A stretch of DNA of 64,000 bases. It comes from Pedococcus cremeus (GTDB lineage: Bacteria; Actinomycetota; Actinomycetes; Actinomycetales; Dermatophilaceae). The notes under the pieces were generated by a model. That model ran no database searches. It worked only from the letters and a program-made list of their open reading frames with translations, and was not told the origin of the DNA. The position numbers and the translations under genes were made by a program. Location of the stretch: contig NZ_FOHB01000001.1 of the NCBI RefSeq assembly GCF_900111375.1, positions 496,001-560,000 on the forward strand. The letters run 5' to 3'. Positions 42,564 through 49,514 of this stretch are shown one piece after another; position 1 is the first letter of the stretch, and each line of letters starts with the position of its first letter.

Positions 42564-42610
42564 GGGCGGGAGGGGCCGGACAGCGGCGAACCGGCGCGAC
42601 CCACGATGGC

Positions 42611-42655
42611 GACCCACACCATGACGACCCACACCATGACGACCCACACCATGAC
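42611..42655. repeat. 15-bp tandem repeat, three perfect copies
   Basis: GACCCACACCATGAC repeated at 42611, 42626 and 42641, with degenerate copies at both sides. It lies between the phosphodiesterase promoter and the terminator of the whiB7-side gene. Confidence 0.9.
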
Positions 42656-42669
42656 GATCGACAGAAATG

Positions 42670-42706
42670 GCGAACCCACCCGGACGTGGAGTCCGGGTGG
42701 GTTCGC
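42670..42706 (-). terminator. terminator of the whiB7 transcript
   Basis: A perfect 16-bp stem (42670-42685 with 42691-42706), loop GTGGA, followed on the minus strand by CATTTCTG. It lies 35 bp after the stop of the small gene behind whiB7. A second, 10-bp hairpin is at 42719-42742. Confidence 0.8.
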
Positions 42707-42740
42707 TTCCTGGTGCGGGACGTCATCGGTGTCGATGACG

Positions 42741-43004
42741 TCAGCGAGCCAGCATGCGCGGCAGCTGGAGCATCAGCTCGTGCTGCGCGCGCCGCTCGAG
42801 CTGGCGCTGGAACTCCCGCTGGCGGCGCTTCTGATGAGCGCGGGCGAGGTCGGCGTGCAAGGCCTGGAACATGGTGAATCTCCTGGTGAGGACAAGACTG
42901 AGGTCGTTGTGGTGGTGCGCGGTGTGGTGGGTGCGGCCCGCGGGCTCGGCGGCAACGGCCGAACCCACGAGCGCACCGGAGGACTGCAGAGCGGTGGTCG
43001 TCAT
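42741..43004 (-). CDS. small basic protein translated after whiB7
   Basis: An 87-aa frame whose ATG overlaps the whiB7 stop (TGATG), giving translational coupling. Its C-terminal 43 residues (from ATG 42872, which has its own AGGAG site) form a strongly charged Arg/Gln-rich helix: MFQALHADLARAHQKRRQRE, then QRQLERRAQHEL. Either start is possible; the 43-aa form is the better-supported core. No family is recognised. Co-transcription with whiB7 predicts induction by ribosome-targeting antibiotics. Confidence 0.6.
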   Translation of the reverse strand: MTTTALQSSGALVGSAVAAEPAGRTHHTAHHHNDLSLVLTRRFTMFQALHADLARAHQKRRQREFQRQLERRAQHELMLQLPRMLAR

Positions 43005-43291
43005 CAGGCAGCCACCGGGTTCTTGCGCGGGCGGCCACGGGGACGCTTGCGGGCGACGATCGCTCCCTGGACGAAGAGCTCACCGCCCCAGACGCCCCAC
43101 GGCTCGGCGCGGTCGATGGCTCCCGCCAGGCAGGCGGCGCGGGCCGGGCAGGTCCCGCAGAGCGCCTTGGCGAACTCGACTCCCTCCGGGCTCTCGGCGA
43201 ACCACAGCTCGGCGTCGTTCTCTCGACACGGGATGCCTTCGCCGGTAACCGCGGCCTGCTCGTTCAGGTCGTGGAGTGCGCTCAACTGCAT
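43004..43291 (-). CDS. whiB7: WhiB7 transcriptional regulator
   Basis: A 95-aa WhiB protein. The four Fe-S cysteines are C22, C45, C48 and C54 (C-x2-C-x5-C), followed by the WhiB7 signature EPWGVWGGE (63-71) and a C-terminal AT-hook RGRPRK (85-90) that binds AT-rich DNA next to -35 boxes. WhiB7 partners with the primary sigma factor and switches on intrinsic antibiotic resistance. ATG 43291 follows AGGGGAGG. It has a leader of about 670 nt with two upstream ORFs and an attenuator (see the leader entries) and lies beside uvrD2, as in mycobacteria. Confidence 0.96.
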   Translation of the reverse strand: MQLSALHDLNEQAAVTGEGIPCRENDAELWFAESPEGVEFAKALCGTCPARAACLAGAIDRAEPWGVWGGELFVQGAIVARKRPRGRPRKNPVAA

Positions 43292-43461
43292 CGGGTGTCA
43301 CCTCCCCTTGTCGTCCCCGTCACGGTGGTGACGGTCTCTCGGCTGCTGGTCTGGTCTCCGCGCTCCCGGTGGGAAGCCCTCGACCCGTACTGATCGGTGC
43401 TGTCCTGCCAACTCATCGGTGCTGCTGGTGGTGCTTTTGGTGGTGCTGGTGGTGCTGTCAT
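43282..43461 (-). CDS. proline-rich leader ORF overlapping the whiB7 start (uORF2)
   Basis: A 59-codon frame in the whiB7 leader. It begins MTAPPAPPKAPPAAP, with three Pro-Pro pairs in the first 13 residues, a sequence that would slow ribosomes and depend on EF-P. ATG 43461 has AAGG 8 nt upstream. Its stop lies 7-10 nt inside whiB7, so ribosomes finishing it would pass over the whiB7 start. The leader here is C/A-rich and contains GCACCGAT three times. Translation is unproven. Confidence 0.5.
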   Translation of the reverse strand: MTAPPAPPKAPPAAPMSWQDSTDQYGSRASHRERGDQTSSRETVTTVTGTTRGGDTRCS

Positions 43462-43534
43462 CGGTGCGCCTTCACTTCTGGCGGCCGAGGAACTCTGTGG
43501 ACCGTCCCGGGAGAACCCGGTTGGGGAAACAGAA

Positions 43535-43569
43535 AGGCCGCGGATCCCGGATGTCGGGTTCCGCGGCCT
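43535..43569 (-). terminator. attenuator hairpin in the whiB7 leader
   Basis: A 15-bp stem with one mismatch (43535-43549 with 43555-43569), 5-nt loop, followed on the minus strand by TTTCTGTTTCC. It lies 25 nt after the stop of uORF1 and 240 nt before whiB7. It is one of few hairpins in this window with a U-rich tail. Confidence 0.8.
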
Positions 43570-43594
43570 GAAGAGAGACCTGGGGCTGTGAGGC

Positions 43595-43873
43595 CTAGAC
43601 AGGTGGCTCTCCGGAGCGGAGGGATGCGACATCCATGCTGTTGTGGGTAACCGTGTCGAGAACGGTGGTCTGCGGGGCGGCGGCGACGCGACCGGCGTAG
43701 AAGGCCGGGCGCACCTTGACGCCGAACACGCCACGGGCATCGGAGACGAGGGTGGACACACGGGTCCCCTGAGCCTGGGCACCGGTGGCCGCGAGACGAA
43801 TCGGGTTGGTCTGCGGGCACACGGAACCGACGCCGGAGATCTGCGTCGCGTTCGTCATGGTGATGCTCTCCAT
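43595..43873 (-). CDS. whiB7 leader ORF (uORF1)
   Basis: A 92-codon frame between the whiB7 promoter and the attenuator. ATG 43873 lies about 10 nt after GAAGGAGG; ATG 43858 (87 aa) with GGAG is the alternative. The peptide is neutral and Thr/Ala/Val-rich, ending in SGEPPV just before the terminator hairpin, so ribosome position here can decide whether the hairpin forms. In mycobacteria whiB7 is controlled by an upstream ORF and early termination; this frame fits that logic but is longer than the mycobacterial one as I remember it. Confidence 0.6.
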   Translation of the reverse strand: MESITMTNATQISGVGSVCPQTNPIRLAATGAQAQGTRVSTLVSDARGVFGVKVRPAFYAGRVAAAPQTTVLDTVTHNSMDVASLRSGEPPV

Positions 43874-43964
43874 CAGGGCCAACCCTCCTTCTGTGTCTCG
43901 CAGGTGCTGTGTCTTCATGTCAGTCCAGTCGGCCAATCGAACCGGTTGGGCTTGACGTTCGAAA

Positions 43965-44003
43965 AGAGTAGCGGCTGGCGAGAAGCGCCAGCAACGTATT
44001 TAT
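43965..44003 (-). promoter_or_regulatory. whiB7 promoter with AT-hook element
   Basis: On the minus strand: -35 TTGCTG (43989-43994), an 18-nt spacer and -10 TACTCT (43965-43970). An A/T-only block ATAAATA (43997-44003) lies 2 nt upstream of the -35, where the WhiB7 AT-hook binds. The predicted start of transcription is near 43958. Confidence 0.75.
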
Positions 44004-44037
44004 CGAGTTTTCTGCAAAGAAATGACAGACCTTTTCG

Positions 44038-46245
44038 TCAGTCGACCAATTCCGTTGTGGCAGAGGCCGTTTCAGCATCACCGTCAGCAGCGCCGGCCAC
44101 GACCTCCGCGACGTCGGTGCCGCCGAGGACGGCCAGCACCTGCGCGCCGTAGAGCCCGAGCTTGCGGGCGCCCACACCGGAGATCCGGGACAGATCGGAC
44201 TCGCTGGTCGGCTCCGCCTCGGCGATGGCGGTGAGCGTCGCGTCGGTGAAGACGACGAAGGCCGGCACGCTGGCGGCCCGGGCCGTGGCCAGCCGCCACT
44301 CGCGCAGCCGCTCGAAGGTTGCCTCGTTGTAGCTCGGCGGGCACTCGTCGCACCGGCCGGTCTTGCGCTGGGCGGCCGTGGTCAGCTCGGCGCCGCAGCC
44401 GCGGCACTTCGCCGGCAGCGACGGCTTCAGGCTGTTCCGGCCACCGCCCCCGACCGTGCGGGTGGACTTGCGCTGGGCCCGGGCACCGTCGCCGAGGATG
44501 CTGGTCGTGCCGTCGAGGAAGCGTGACGGCCGCCGGGTCGCGCGGGCGCCGGGGGTGCGGGCACCGGACCACGAGAGGCGCAGCTCGCGCCGGGCGCGCG
44601 TCATGCCGACGTACATCAGGCGCCGCTCCTCCTCGATCGCCTCGGCGGTGTCCGCCATCGTGATGGGCAGGAAGCCGTCGGAGCAGCCGGCCAGGAAGAC
44701 GGTGTCCCACTCCAGGCCCTTGGCCGCGTGCAGGGAGGCGAGGGTGACGCCCTGCACCGTGGGCGCGTGCTGGGCCGAGGCCCGCTCGTCGAGCTCGCGC
44801 ACGAATTGGGGCAGCCGCGCCTCCGGGTGGGTGGCGACCAGGTCGTCGGACAGGGCGGCCAGCGCCGCCAGCGACTCCCAGCGCTCACGGGCCGCCCCGC
44901 CGCTGCTCGGCGCCTCGCGCGTCCAGCCGGCGCCGACGAGCACGTCGCGCACCAGCTCGGGCAACGGCTTGCTGGCGTCGTCGGACCGGGCCGCACCCCG
45001 CATCAGCAGGATGGCGTCGCGCACCTCCTTGCGGGAGAAGAACCGTTCGCCGCCGCGGACGAGGTAGGGGATGTCCCGTTCGGCGAGGGCCGACTCGAAA
45101 GCCTCCGACTGGCCGTTGGTGCGGAAGAGGATCGCCATGTCGGCCGGTGAGGTCCCGGCGGCGACCCGCTCCGCGATCTCCGCGGCGATGGCCGCCGCCT
45201 CCGACGGGTCGTCCGGGTGGGCCGTGAGCACCGGCTGGGGCCCGGCCGCTCCCTGCGCCTCGAGCTGGACGCTGTGGCTGCGGGCCTGGCCGCTGGGGCC
45301 GCGCACGACGAGGTTGGCGAGCGAGACGATCTGCGGGGTCGAGCGGTAGTTGCGCACCAGCCGCACGACGCGCGACTTCGGGTGCTTCTTCGTGAAGCCC
45401 AGCAGGTGACGCGGGCTGGCCCCGGTGAAGGAGTAGATGGTCTGGGCCGGGTCACCGACGACGCAGAGGTCGTCGCGCTCCCCCACCCACAGGTCGAGCA
45501 GGCGCTGCTGAAGGGTGTTGACGTCCTGGTACTCGTCGACGACGAAGTGGCGGTACTGCTGTCGCACCGTGCGGGCGATGTCGTCGTGCTCGGCCAGGAT
45601 GCCGACCGTGACCAGCAGGACGTCCTCGAAGTCGATGACCCCGCGGTCAGCCTTGACCTCCTCATAGACCTCGAGCAACCGCGCCATCCCGGTGGGGTCG
45701 ATGCCGGGCGGCTCCCTGCGCGCGGCGGTGGCCGCCGCGGCATACGTCTCGGGGGTGAGCATGTTGACCTTGGCCCACTCCACCTCGGCGGCGAGGTCAC
45801 GGATGCCGGTGCGGTCGAACTGCAGGCGCAGCGAGGCGGCGGCCTGCGCGACGGCGGGCGCCTTGTGGCTCATCACCTCGGGAGCCGCGCCGCCGATCGC
45901 CTGGGGCCAGAAGTAGTGGAGCTGGCGCAGTGCCGCGGCGTGGAACGTGCGGGCCTGCACACCGCCGACGCCGAGGTCGCGCAGGCGGGTGCGCATCTCC
46001 CCGGCGGCGCGGGCGGTGAAGGTCACGGCCAGCACGCGTTGGGGCTGGTAGGCGCCGGAGAGGACGCCGTAGGCGATGCGGTGGGTGATGGCCCGCGTCT
46101 TGCCGGTGCCGGCACCGGCGAGCACGCACATCGGCCCGAGCGGGCTGGCTGCCACCTCGCGCTGCTCCGGGTCGAGCGCGGCGAGCACTGCGTCGGCGGA
46201 CGGGTGCGCGGGCAGGGCGGGGCTGGGCTGGGCTGGCTGTGACAT
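44038..46245 (-). CDS. uvrD2: ATP-dependent DNA helicase UvrD2
   Basis: A 735-aa superfamily 1A helicase. Walker A is AGAGTGKTR near residue 44, DExx is in VVDEYQDVN, and motif VI is YVGMTRARREL. The C-terminus shows the features of UvrD2: a Cys quartet (KCRGCGAEL and GRCDECP) and an HRDC domain (ERLREWRLATARAASVPAFVVFTD). In mycobacteria it is an essential 3'-5' helicase in genome maintenance. ATG 46245 follows AGGA; the frame extends further upstream without family similarity. It is next to whiB7 and mrx1, as in Rv3198c. Confidence 0.95.
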   Translation of the reverse strand: MSQPAQPSPALPAHPSADAVLAALDPEQREVAASPLGPMCVLAGAGTGKTRAITHRIAYGVLSGAYQPQRVLAVTFTARAAGEMRTRLRDLGVGGVQARTFHAAALRQLHYFWPQAIGGAAPEVMSHKAPAVAQAAASLRLQFDRTGIRDLAAEVEWAKVNMLTPETYAAAATAARREPPGIDPTGMARLLEVYEEVKADRGVIDFEDVLLVTVGILAEHDDIARTVRQQYRHFVVDEYQDVNTLQQRLLDLWVGERDDLCVVGDPAQTIYSFTGASPRHLLGFTKKHPKSRVVRLVRNYRSTPQIVSLANLVVRGPSGQARSHSVQLEAQGAAGPQPVLTAHPDDPSEAAAIAAEIAERVAAGTSPADMAILFRTNGQSEAFESALAERDIPYLVRGGERFFSRKEVRDAILLMRGAARSDDASKPLPELVRDVLVGAGWTREAPSSGGAARERWESLAALAALSDDLVATHPEARLPQFVRELDERASAQHAPTVQGVTLASLHAAKGLEWDTVFLAGCSDGFLPITMADTAEAIEEERRLMYVGMTRARRELRLSWSGARTPGARATRRPSRFLDGTTSILGDGARAQRKSTRTVGGGGRNSLKPSLPAKCRGCGAELTTAAQRKTGRCDECPPSYNEATFERLREWRLATARAASVPAFVVFTDATLTAIAEAEPTSESDLSRISGVGARKLGLYGAQVLAVLGGTDVAEVVAGAADGDAETASATTELVD

Positions 46246-46286
46246 CACCGGCGATCCTGTCACGACCCGCCGACGGCCCGGCACGG

Positions 46287-46342
46287 CCTCACTGCACGAG
46301 CCTCACTGCGCGAGCCTCACTGCACGGACCTCACTGCACGAG
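46287..46342. repeat. 14-bp tandem repeat, four copies
   Basis: CCTCACTGCACGAG and near copies at 46287, 46301, 46315 and 46329, in the gap before uvrD2; the last copy covers the stop codon of the F420 oxidoreductase gene. Confidence 0.9.
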
Positions 46343-46771
46343 GCCGTAGGCGTGCTCCACGTGCAGGCGCAGCACGAGCCGGTGGTCGGCCACCATGGCG
46401 CGCCGGTAGTCGTCCCAGTCGGGGTGGTCCTCACCGCGCACGGCGCGGTAGACCTCGACCAGCTCCTCGACGGTGGCGTCGTCCTCGCGCGCTGCCACCG
46501 GCGAGAGCTCCGCCTTGCCCTCCAGCACGGCATACGACCACCCGTCGGGCGAGCCGACCATCAGCGAGGCCCGCGGGTCGCGCCGCAGGTTCGCCACCTT
46601 CGCGCGCCCGTCGGTCACCGAGACGCGCACGACCGCGGTGCCGGCGTCCGGGTCGGTGGCGAGGGTGTAGTTGACGTTGGAGAGCTGGGGCCGGCCGTCG
46701 CGCTTGAGCGTCACGAGGGCGCCGAGGTTGCGGGAGCCGGCGAGGGCGAGGAGGTCGTCGCGCAGGGGCAT
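46331..46771 (-). CDS. PPOX-class F420-dependent oxidoreductase
   Basis: A 146-aa split-barrel protein: LAGSRNLGALVTLKRDGRPQLSNVNYTL, VSVTDGRAKVANLRRDPRASLMV and a C-terminal VADHRLVLRLHVEHAYGLV. It belongs to the pyridoxamine 5'-phosphate oxidase-like group that in actinobacteria often uses coenzyme F420 (or flavin). The substrate is unknown. ATG 46771 gives the family start. It lies upstream of uvrD2 on the same strand, separated by the 14-bp repeat. Confidence 0.83.
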   Translation of the reverse strand: MPLRDDLLALAGSRNLGALVTLKRDGRPQLSNVNYTLATDPDAGTAVVRVSVTDGRAKVANLRRDPRASLMVGSPDGWSYAVLEGKAELSPVAAREDDATVEELVEVYRAVRGEDHPDWDDYRRAMVADHRLVLRLHVEHAYGLVQ

Positions 46772-46882
46772 GGCGCCATCATCACCCGGGCGGGGCCGGG
46801 GCGCGGGAGGGGTGGTCGGGAAGTTTTGGGAGGATTGCGTCGTTGAACACCAGGTAATTGACCCCTCAACGAGAGCAGATCC

Positions 46883-47140
46883 ATGACCATCGAGGCACCC
46901 GCCCCCGGCACCGTCACCATGTTCACCACCTCCTGGTGCGGCTACTGCGTCCGGCTCAAGGCGCAGATGGGCCGTGAGGGCATCAACTACACCGAGGTGA
47001 ACATCGAGGAGCACCCGCAGAGCGCGGAGTTCGTCATGAAGGTCAACGGCGGCAACCAGACCGTCCCGACCCTGCTCTTCCCCGACGGCTCGGCGGCCAC
47101 CAACCCCTCGATCAACGAGGTCAAGGCCCGCCTCGCCTGA
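46883..47140 (+). CDS. mrx1: mycoredoxin-1
   Basis: An 85-aa glutaredoxin-fold protein with active site CGYC (in TTSWCGYCVRLKAQM) and cis-Pro in NQTVPTLLFPDGS, the pattern of mycoredoxin-1. It reduces mycothiol mixed disulfides, giving a link between the mycothiol system and the DNA-repair genes beside it. The neighbours uvrD2 and nudC are the same in M. tuberculosis. ATG 46883 is the first start; a hairpin terminator follows at 47161-47189. Confidence 0.93.
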   Translation: MTIEAPAPGTVTMFTTSWCGYCVRLKAQMGREGINYTEVNIEEHPQSAEFVMKVNGGNQTVPTLLFPDGSAATNPSINEVKARLA

Positions 47141-47160
47141 GCACCACGCCCACCGGCTCC

Positions 47161-47189
47161 CTGTGCCCCGGCCCCTGGCCGGGGCACAG
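47161..47189. terminator. hairpin between convergent mrx1 and nudC
   Basis: A perfect 13-bp stem (47161-47173 with 47177-47189), 3-nt loop. Confidence 0.8.
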
Positions 47190-47209
47190 CCGTGCCTGAC
47201 CGGTGGCCC

Positions 47210-48124
47210 TCAGGGCACCGGCGGCGCCTGGCCCAGCCAGTGCTCGATGAGGCTCCGCGCGATGGACAGCCGGGGCGGGATGCCCGTCGTGCCGGCCGCC
47301 AGCTCGCCGAGGAGCTCCTCGCGGGTGACCCAGCGTGCCTCGGCGATCTCACCGTCCTGGAGCACCAGCTCGGTGTCGAGCGCCCGAGCCGTGAACCCGA
47401 GCATCAGCGACGACGGGAACGGCCACGGCTGGTTACCCAGGAAGCGCACATCCGTCACGCGGACCCCCACCTCCTCGCGCACCTCGCGGGCGACCGCGGC
47501 CTCGAGGCTCTCCCCCGGCTCCACGAACCCCGCCAGCACCGAGTAGCGCCGCTCCGCCCACTGCGGGCCGCGGGCCAGCAGCAGCCGGCCGTCGTCGTCG
47601 ACCACCGCCATGATGACGGCCGGGTCGGTGCGCGGGTAGTGCTCGCTGCCGTCCGCCGGGCAGCGGCGGATCCACCCGCCCTGCTGCGGCTGCGTCGCCG
47701 TGCCGCAGCGCGGGCAGTGCCCGTGGGCGCGGTGCCAGTTGAGCAGGCCCAGCGCCGTGGTCATCACCCCGGCGTCGCGGTCGTCGAGCTCCACCCCCAC
47801 CTGGCGCAGGGTGCGCAGGTCGCGGGCGTCGGCGCTGTCGGCGGCGGTCTCGTCGACCGCGACGTATGCCGTGCCGTCGCCGTCCTCGCCGAGGAAGACC
47901 GCCAGGGCGGTCCGGTCCGTCGGCAGCGGGCTCCTCAGCGCGAGCGCCGGGTGCCCGTCCTGCTGCAGCACCTCGGCCGAGCCGTCGACGACCGCGAGGA
48001 CGCGCGTCGCCGGGTCGGAGAACAGCTGGTCGAGCAGGCCGGGGTCGGCACGCCGGTGCGCCGCGCGGTCGAGCGCGGTGCGGGAGAGGGAGAGATTCCT
48101 GAGACTTTCGGGGGGTCGGCCCAC
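47210..48124 (-). CDS. nudC: NAD(+) diphosphatase NudC
   Basis: A 304-aa NudC. The NUDIX box is complete (GFVEPGESLEAAVAREVREE), followed by the NADH-specificity region (LGNQPWPFPSSLMLGF). The zinc ribbon shows CPRC and a later RCPADGSEHYPR, where one ligand position is Asp. It hydrolyses NAD(H) to NMN(H) and AMP and can remove NAD caps from RNA. GTG 48124 is chosen because a -10 TAGGGT lies exactly 7 nt upstream (leaderless); ATG 48154 would add ten residues. It diverges from the phosphotransferase-like gene. Confidence 0.93.
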   Translation of the reverse strand: MGRPPESLRNLSLSRTALDRAAHRRADPGLLDQLFSDPATRVLAVVDGSAEVLQQDGHPALALRSPLPTDRTALAVFLGEDGDGTAYVAVDETAADSADARDLRTLRQVGVELDDRDAGVMTTALGLLNWHRAHGHCPRCGTATQPQQGGWIRRCPADGSEHYPRTDPAVIMAVVDDDGRLLLARGPQWAERRYSVLAGFVEPGESLEAAVAREVREEVGVRVTDVRFLGNQPWPFPSSLMLGFTARALDTELVLQDGEIAEARWVTREELLGELAAGTTGIPPRLSIARSLIEHWLGQAPPVP

Positions 48125-48131
48125 AGGTGCA

Positions 48132-48159
48132 ACCCTAGGCCGCGCCCTCGGCATACGGT
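48132..48159. promoter_or_regulatory. divergent leaderless promoters of nudC and the phosphotransferase-like gene
   Basis: Minus strand: TAGGGT at 48132-48137, 7 nt before GTG 48124. Plus strand: TACGGT at 48154-48159, 7 nt before GTG 48167. The octamer CGGCATAC (48149-48156) overlaps the plus-strand -10. Confidence 0.6.
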
Positions 48160-48166
48160 GGGGCGC

Positions 48167-49504
48167 GTGGACCGCAGCCCCCTGTACCTCGCCGCCCTGG
48201 CCAGTGCTGCTGTGCCCGGCCTCGACCCGGCCAGCGTCGAAGCCCTGCCCAGCGAGGAGGGCCAGCTCTTCGACGTGGCGTTCGTGCAGGACACCCAGCA
48301 CCGCCGGTGGGTGGTCCGGGCGCCGCGCACCCAGGCGGCCGGGGCCCAGATGGACGTCACGGTGGCGCTGCTCGGCCTGCTCTCCCGGCGGCTGCCCTTC
48401 GCGGTGCCCACGCCCAAGGGCTTCGCCGCGCTGAAGGAGGGTGGCCGAGCCGCCGTCTACCCGTACCTGCCGGGGCAGAACGTCCGCTTCGAGGCGCTGC
48501 CTCCCGGCCCGGGCCTGGCCGCCGAGCTGGGCCGGACGATCGCGCACCTGCACAACGCCGACCTCCAGATCTTCGACGAGGCGGGGCTGCCGGCCTACGA
48601 CCCCGACACCTACCGCACCCGGCGGCTCGCCGAGCTCGACCGGGCCGCGGCCACCGGCCACGTGCCGACCGCCCTCTTGTCACGCTGGGAGCGGATGCTG
48701 GAGGACGTCTCGCTGTGGCGCTTCGCCCCCACCCCCACCCACGGCGACCTCACCGGAGACCAGGTGCTCGCGGTCTTCGACGACGAGGAGGACGCCGGCA
48801 CCGGCCGGGTCCGCGCCCTGACGGGCTGGGAGGACGCCAAGGTCGCCGACCCCGCCGACGACTTCGCCGCCCTGGTCCGGGAGACCCCGCCCGAGGCGTT
48901 CGAGACGGTGCTGGAGGCCTACGCCCACGCGCGGGTCGAGCGGCCCGACAAGCACCTCGAGCAGCGGGCCCGCCTCGCGGCCGAGATGCGCCTGGTCACC
49001 GACCTGATGGCCGCGGTGTCGTCCGACGACCGGAGACTGGTCGAGCGGCAGGCGGCCGCACTGCGCCGGCTCGACGACCGGATCCACGCCGAGGAGGAGG
49101 CGGCCAACGACTACCGGCACGACGAGGATGTCCGTCCGGCTCGCACCGGTCCGCTGCTGGTGCCGCCGCACATGGCGGACGACGACCACGACTCCGACGA
49201 GGACCACGACGTCGCCCTGATGTTCGCCAAGACCGCTCCGGATGAGGTTGTGACTGCGGAGCCCGACGACGAGCCGCAGGAGGAGGTAGCACTCGCCGTC
49301 GAGCACGAGCCGCAGGAGGAGGCCGCACCCACCGTCGAGCACGACCCGCCGCCGGACGACGCTCCTGCCGCCCAGGCACCCGAGGCCCGCCACGACGACA
49401 CGGCCCCCATCCCCACCCGGCGCGCCGAGGTGGAGTTCGAGGAGCACGACGGCCTGGAGGACCCGGGTCCGGAGTTCGAGCCCGGCTACGACGTGCGCCG
49501 CTGA
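48167..49504 (+). CDS. phosphotransferase-like protein with acidic tail
   Basis: A 445-aa protein with an aminoglycoside/macrolide phosphotransferase (APH) fold over residues about 1-290 (EGQLFDVAFVQDTQHRRWVVRAP, AVYPYLPG, HGDLTGDQVL, GWEDAKVADPADDFA) and a disordered tail of about 120 residues rich in Glu, Asp and Pro. The Asn of canonical HGDLxxxN is Gln, and the metal-binding Asp of I-D-W-E is Gly here, so catalysis is doubtful, although close relatives may share this. It takes the place of the potassium channel gene between nudC and adnB of mycobacteria. GTG 48167 appears leaderless. Confidence 0.8.
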   Translation: MDRSPLYLAALASAAVPGLDPASVEALPSEEGQLFDVAFVQDTQHRRWVVRAPRTQAAGAQMDVTVALLGLLSRRLPFAVPTPKGFAALKEGGRAAVYPYLPGQNVRFEALPPGPGLAAELGRTIAHLHNADLQIFDEAGLPAYDPDTYRTRRLAELDRAAATGHVPTALLSRWERMLEDVSLWRFAPTPTHGDLTGDQVLAVFDDEEDAGTGRVRALTGWEDAKVADPADDFAALVRETPPEAFETVLEAYAHARVERPDKHLEQRARLAAEMRLVTDLMAAVSSDDRRLVERQAAALRRLDDRIHAEEEAANDYRHDEDVRPARTGPLLVPPHMADDDHDSDEDHDVALMFAKTAPDEVVTAEPDDEPQEEVALAVEHEPQEEAAPTVEHDPPPDDAPAAQAPEARHDDTAPIPTRRAEVEFEEHDGLEDPGPEFEPGYDVRR

Positions 49505-49514
49505 CCGGCCCGCC

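Noticed and set aside
48124-48154. ATG 48154 as the nudC start
   Set aside because: GTG 48124 fits the NudC family start better and has a -10 box at the leaderless distance.
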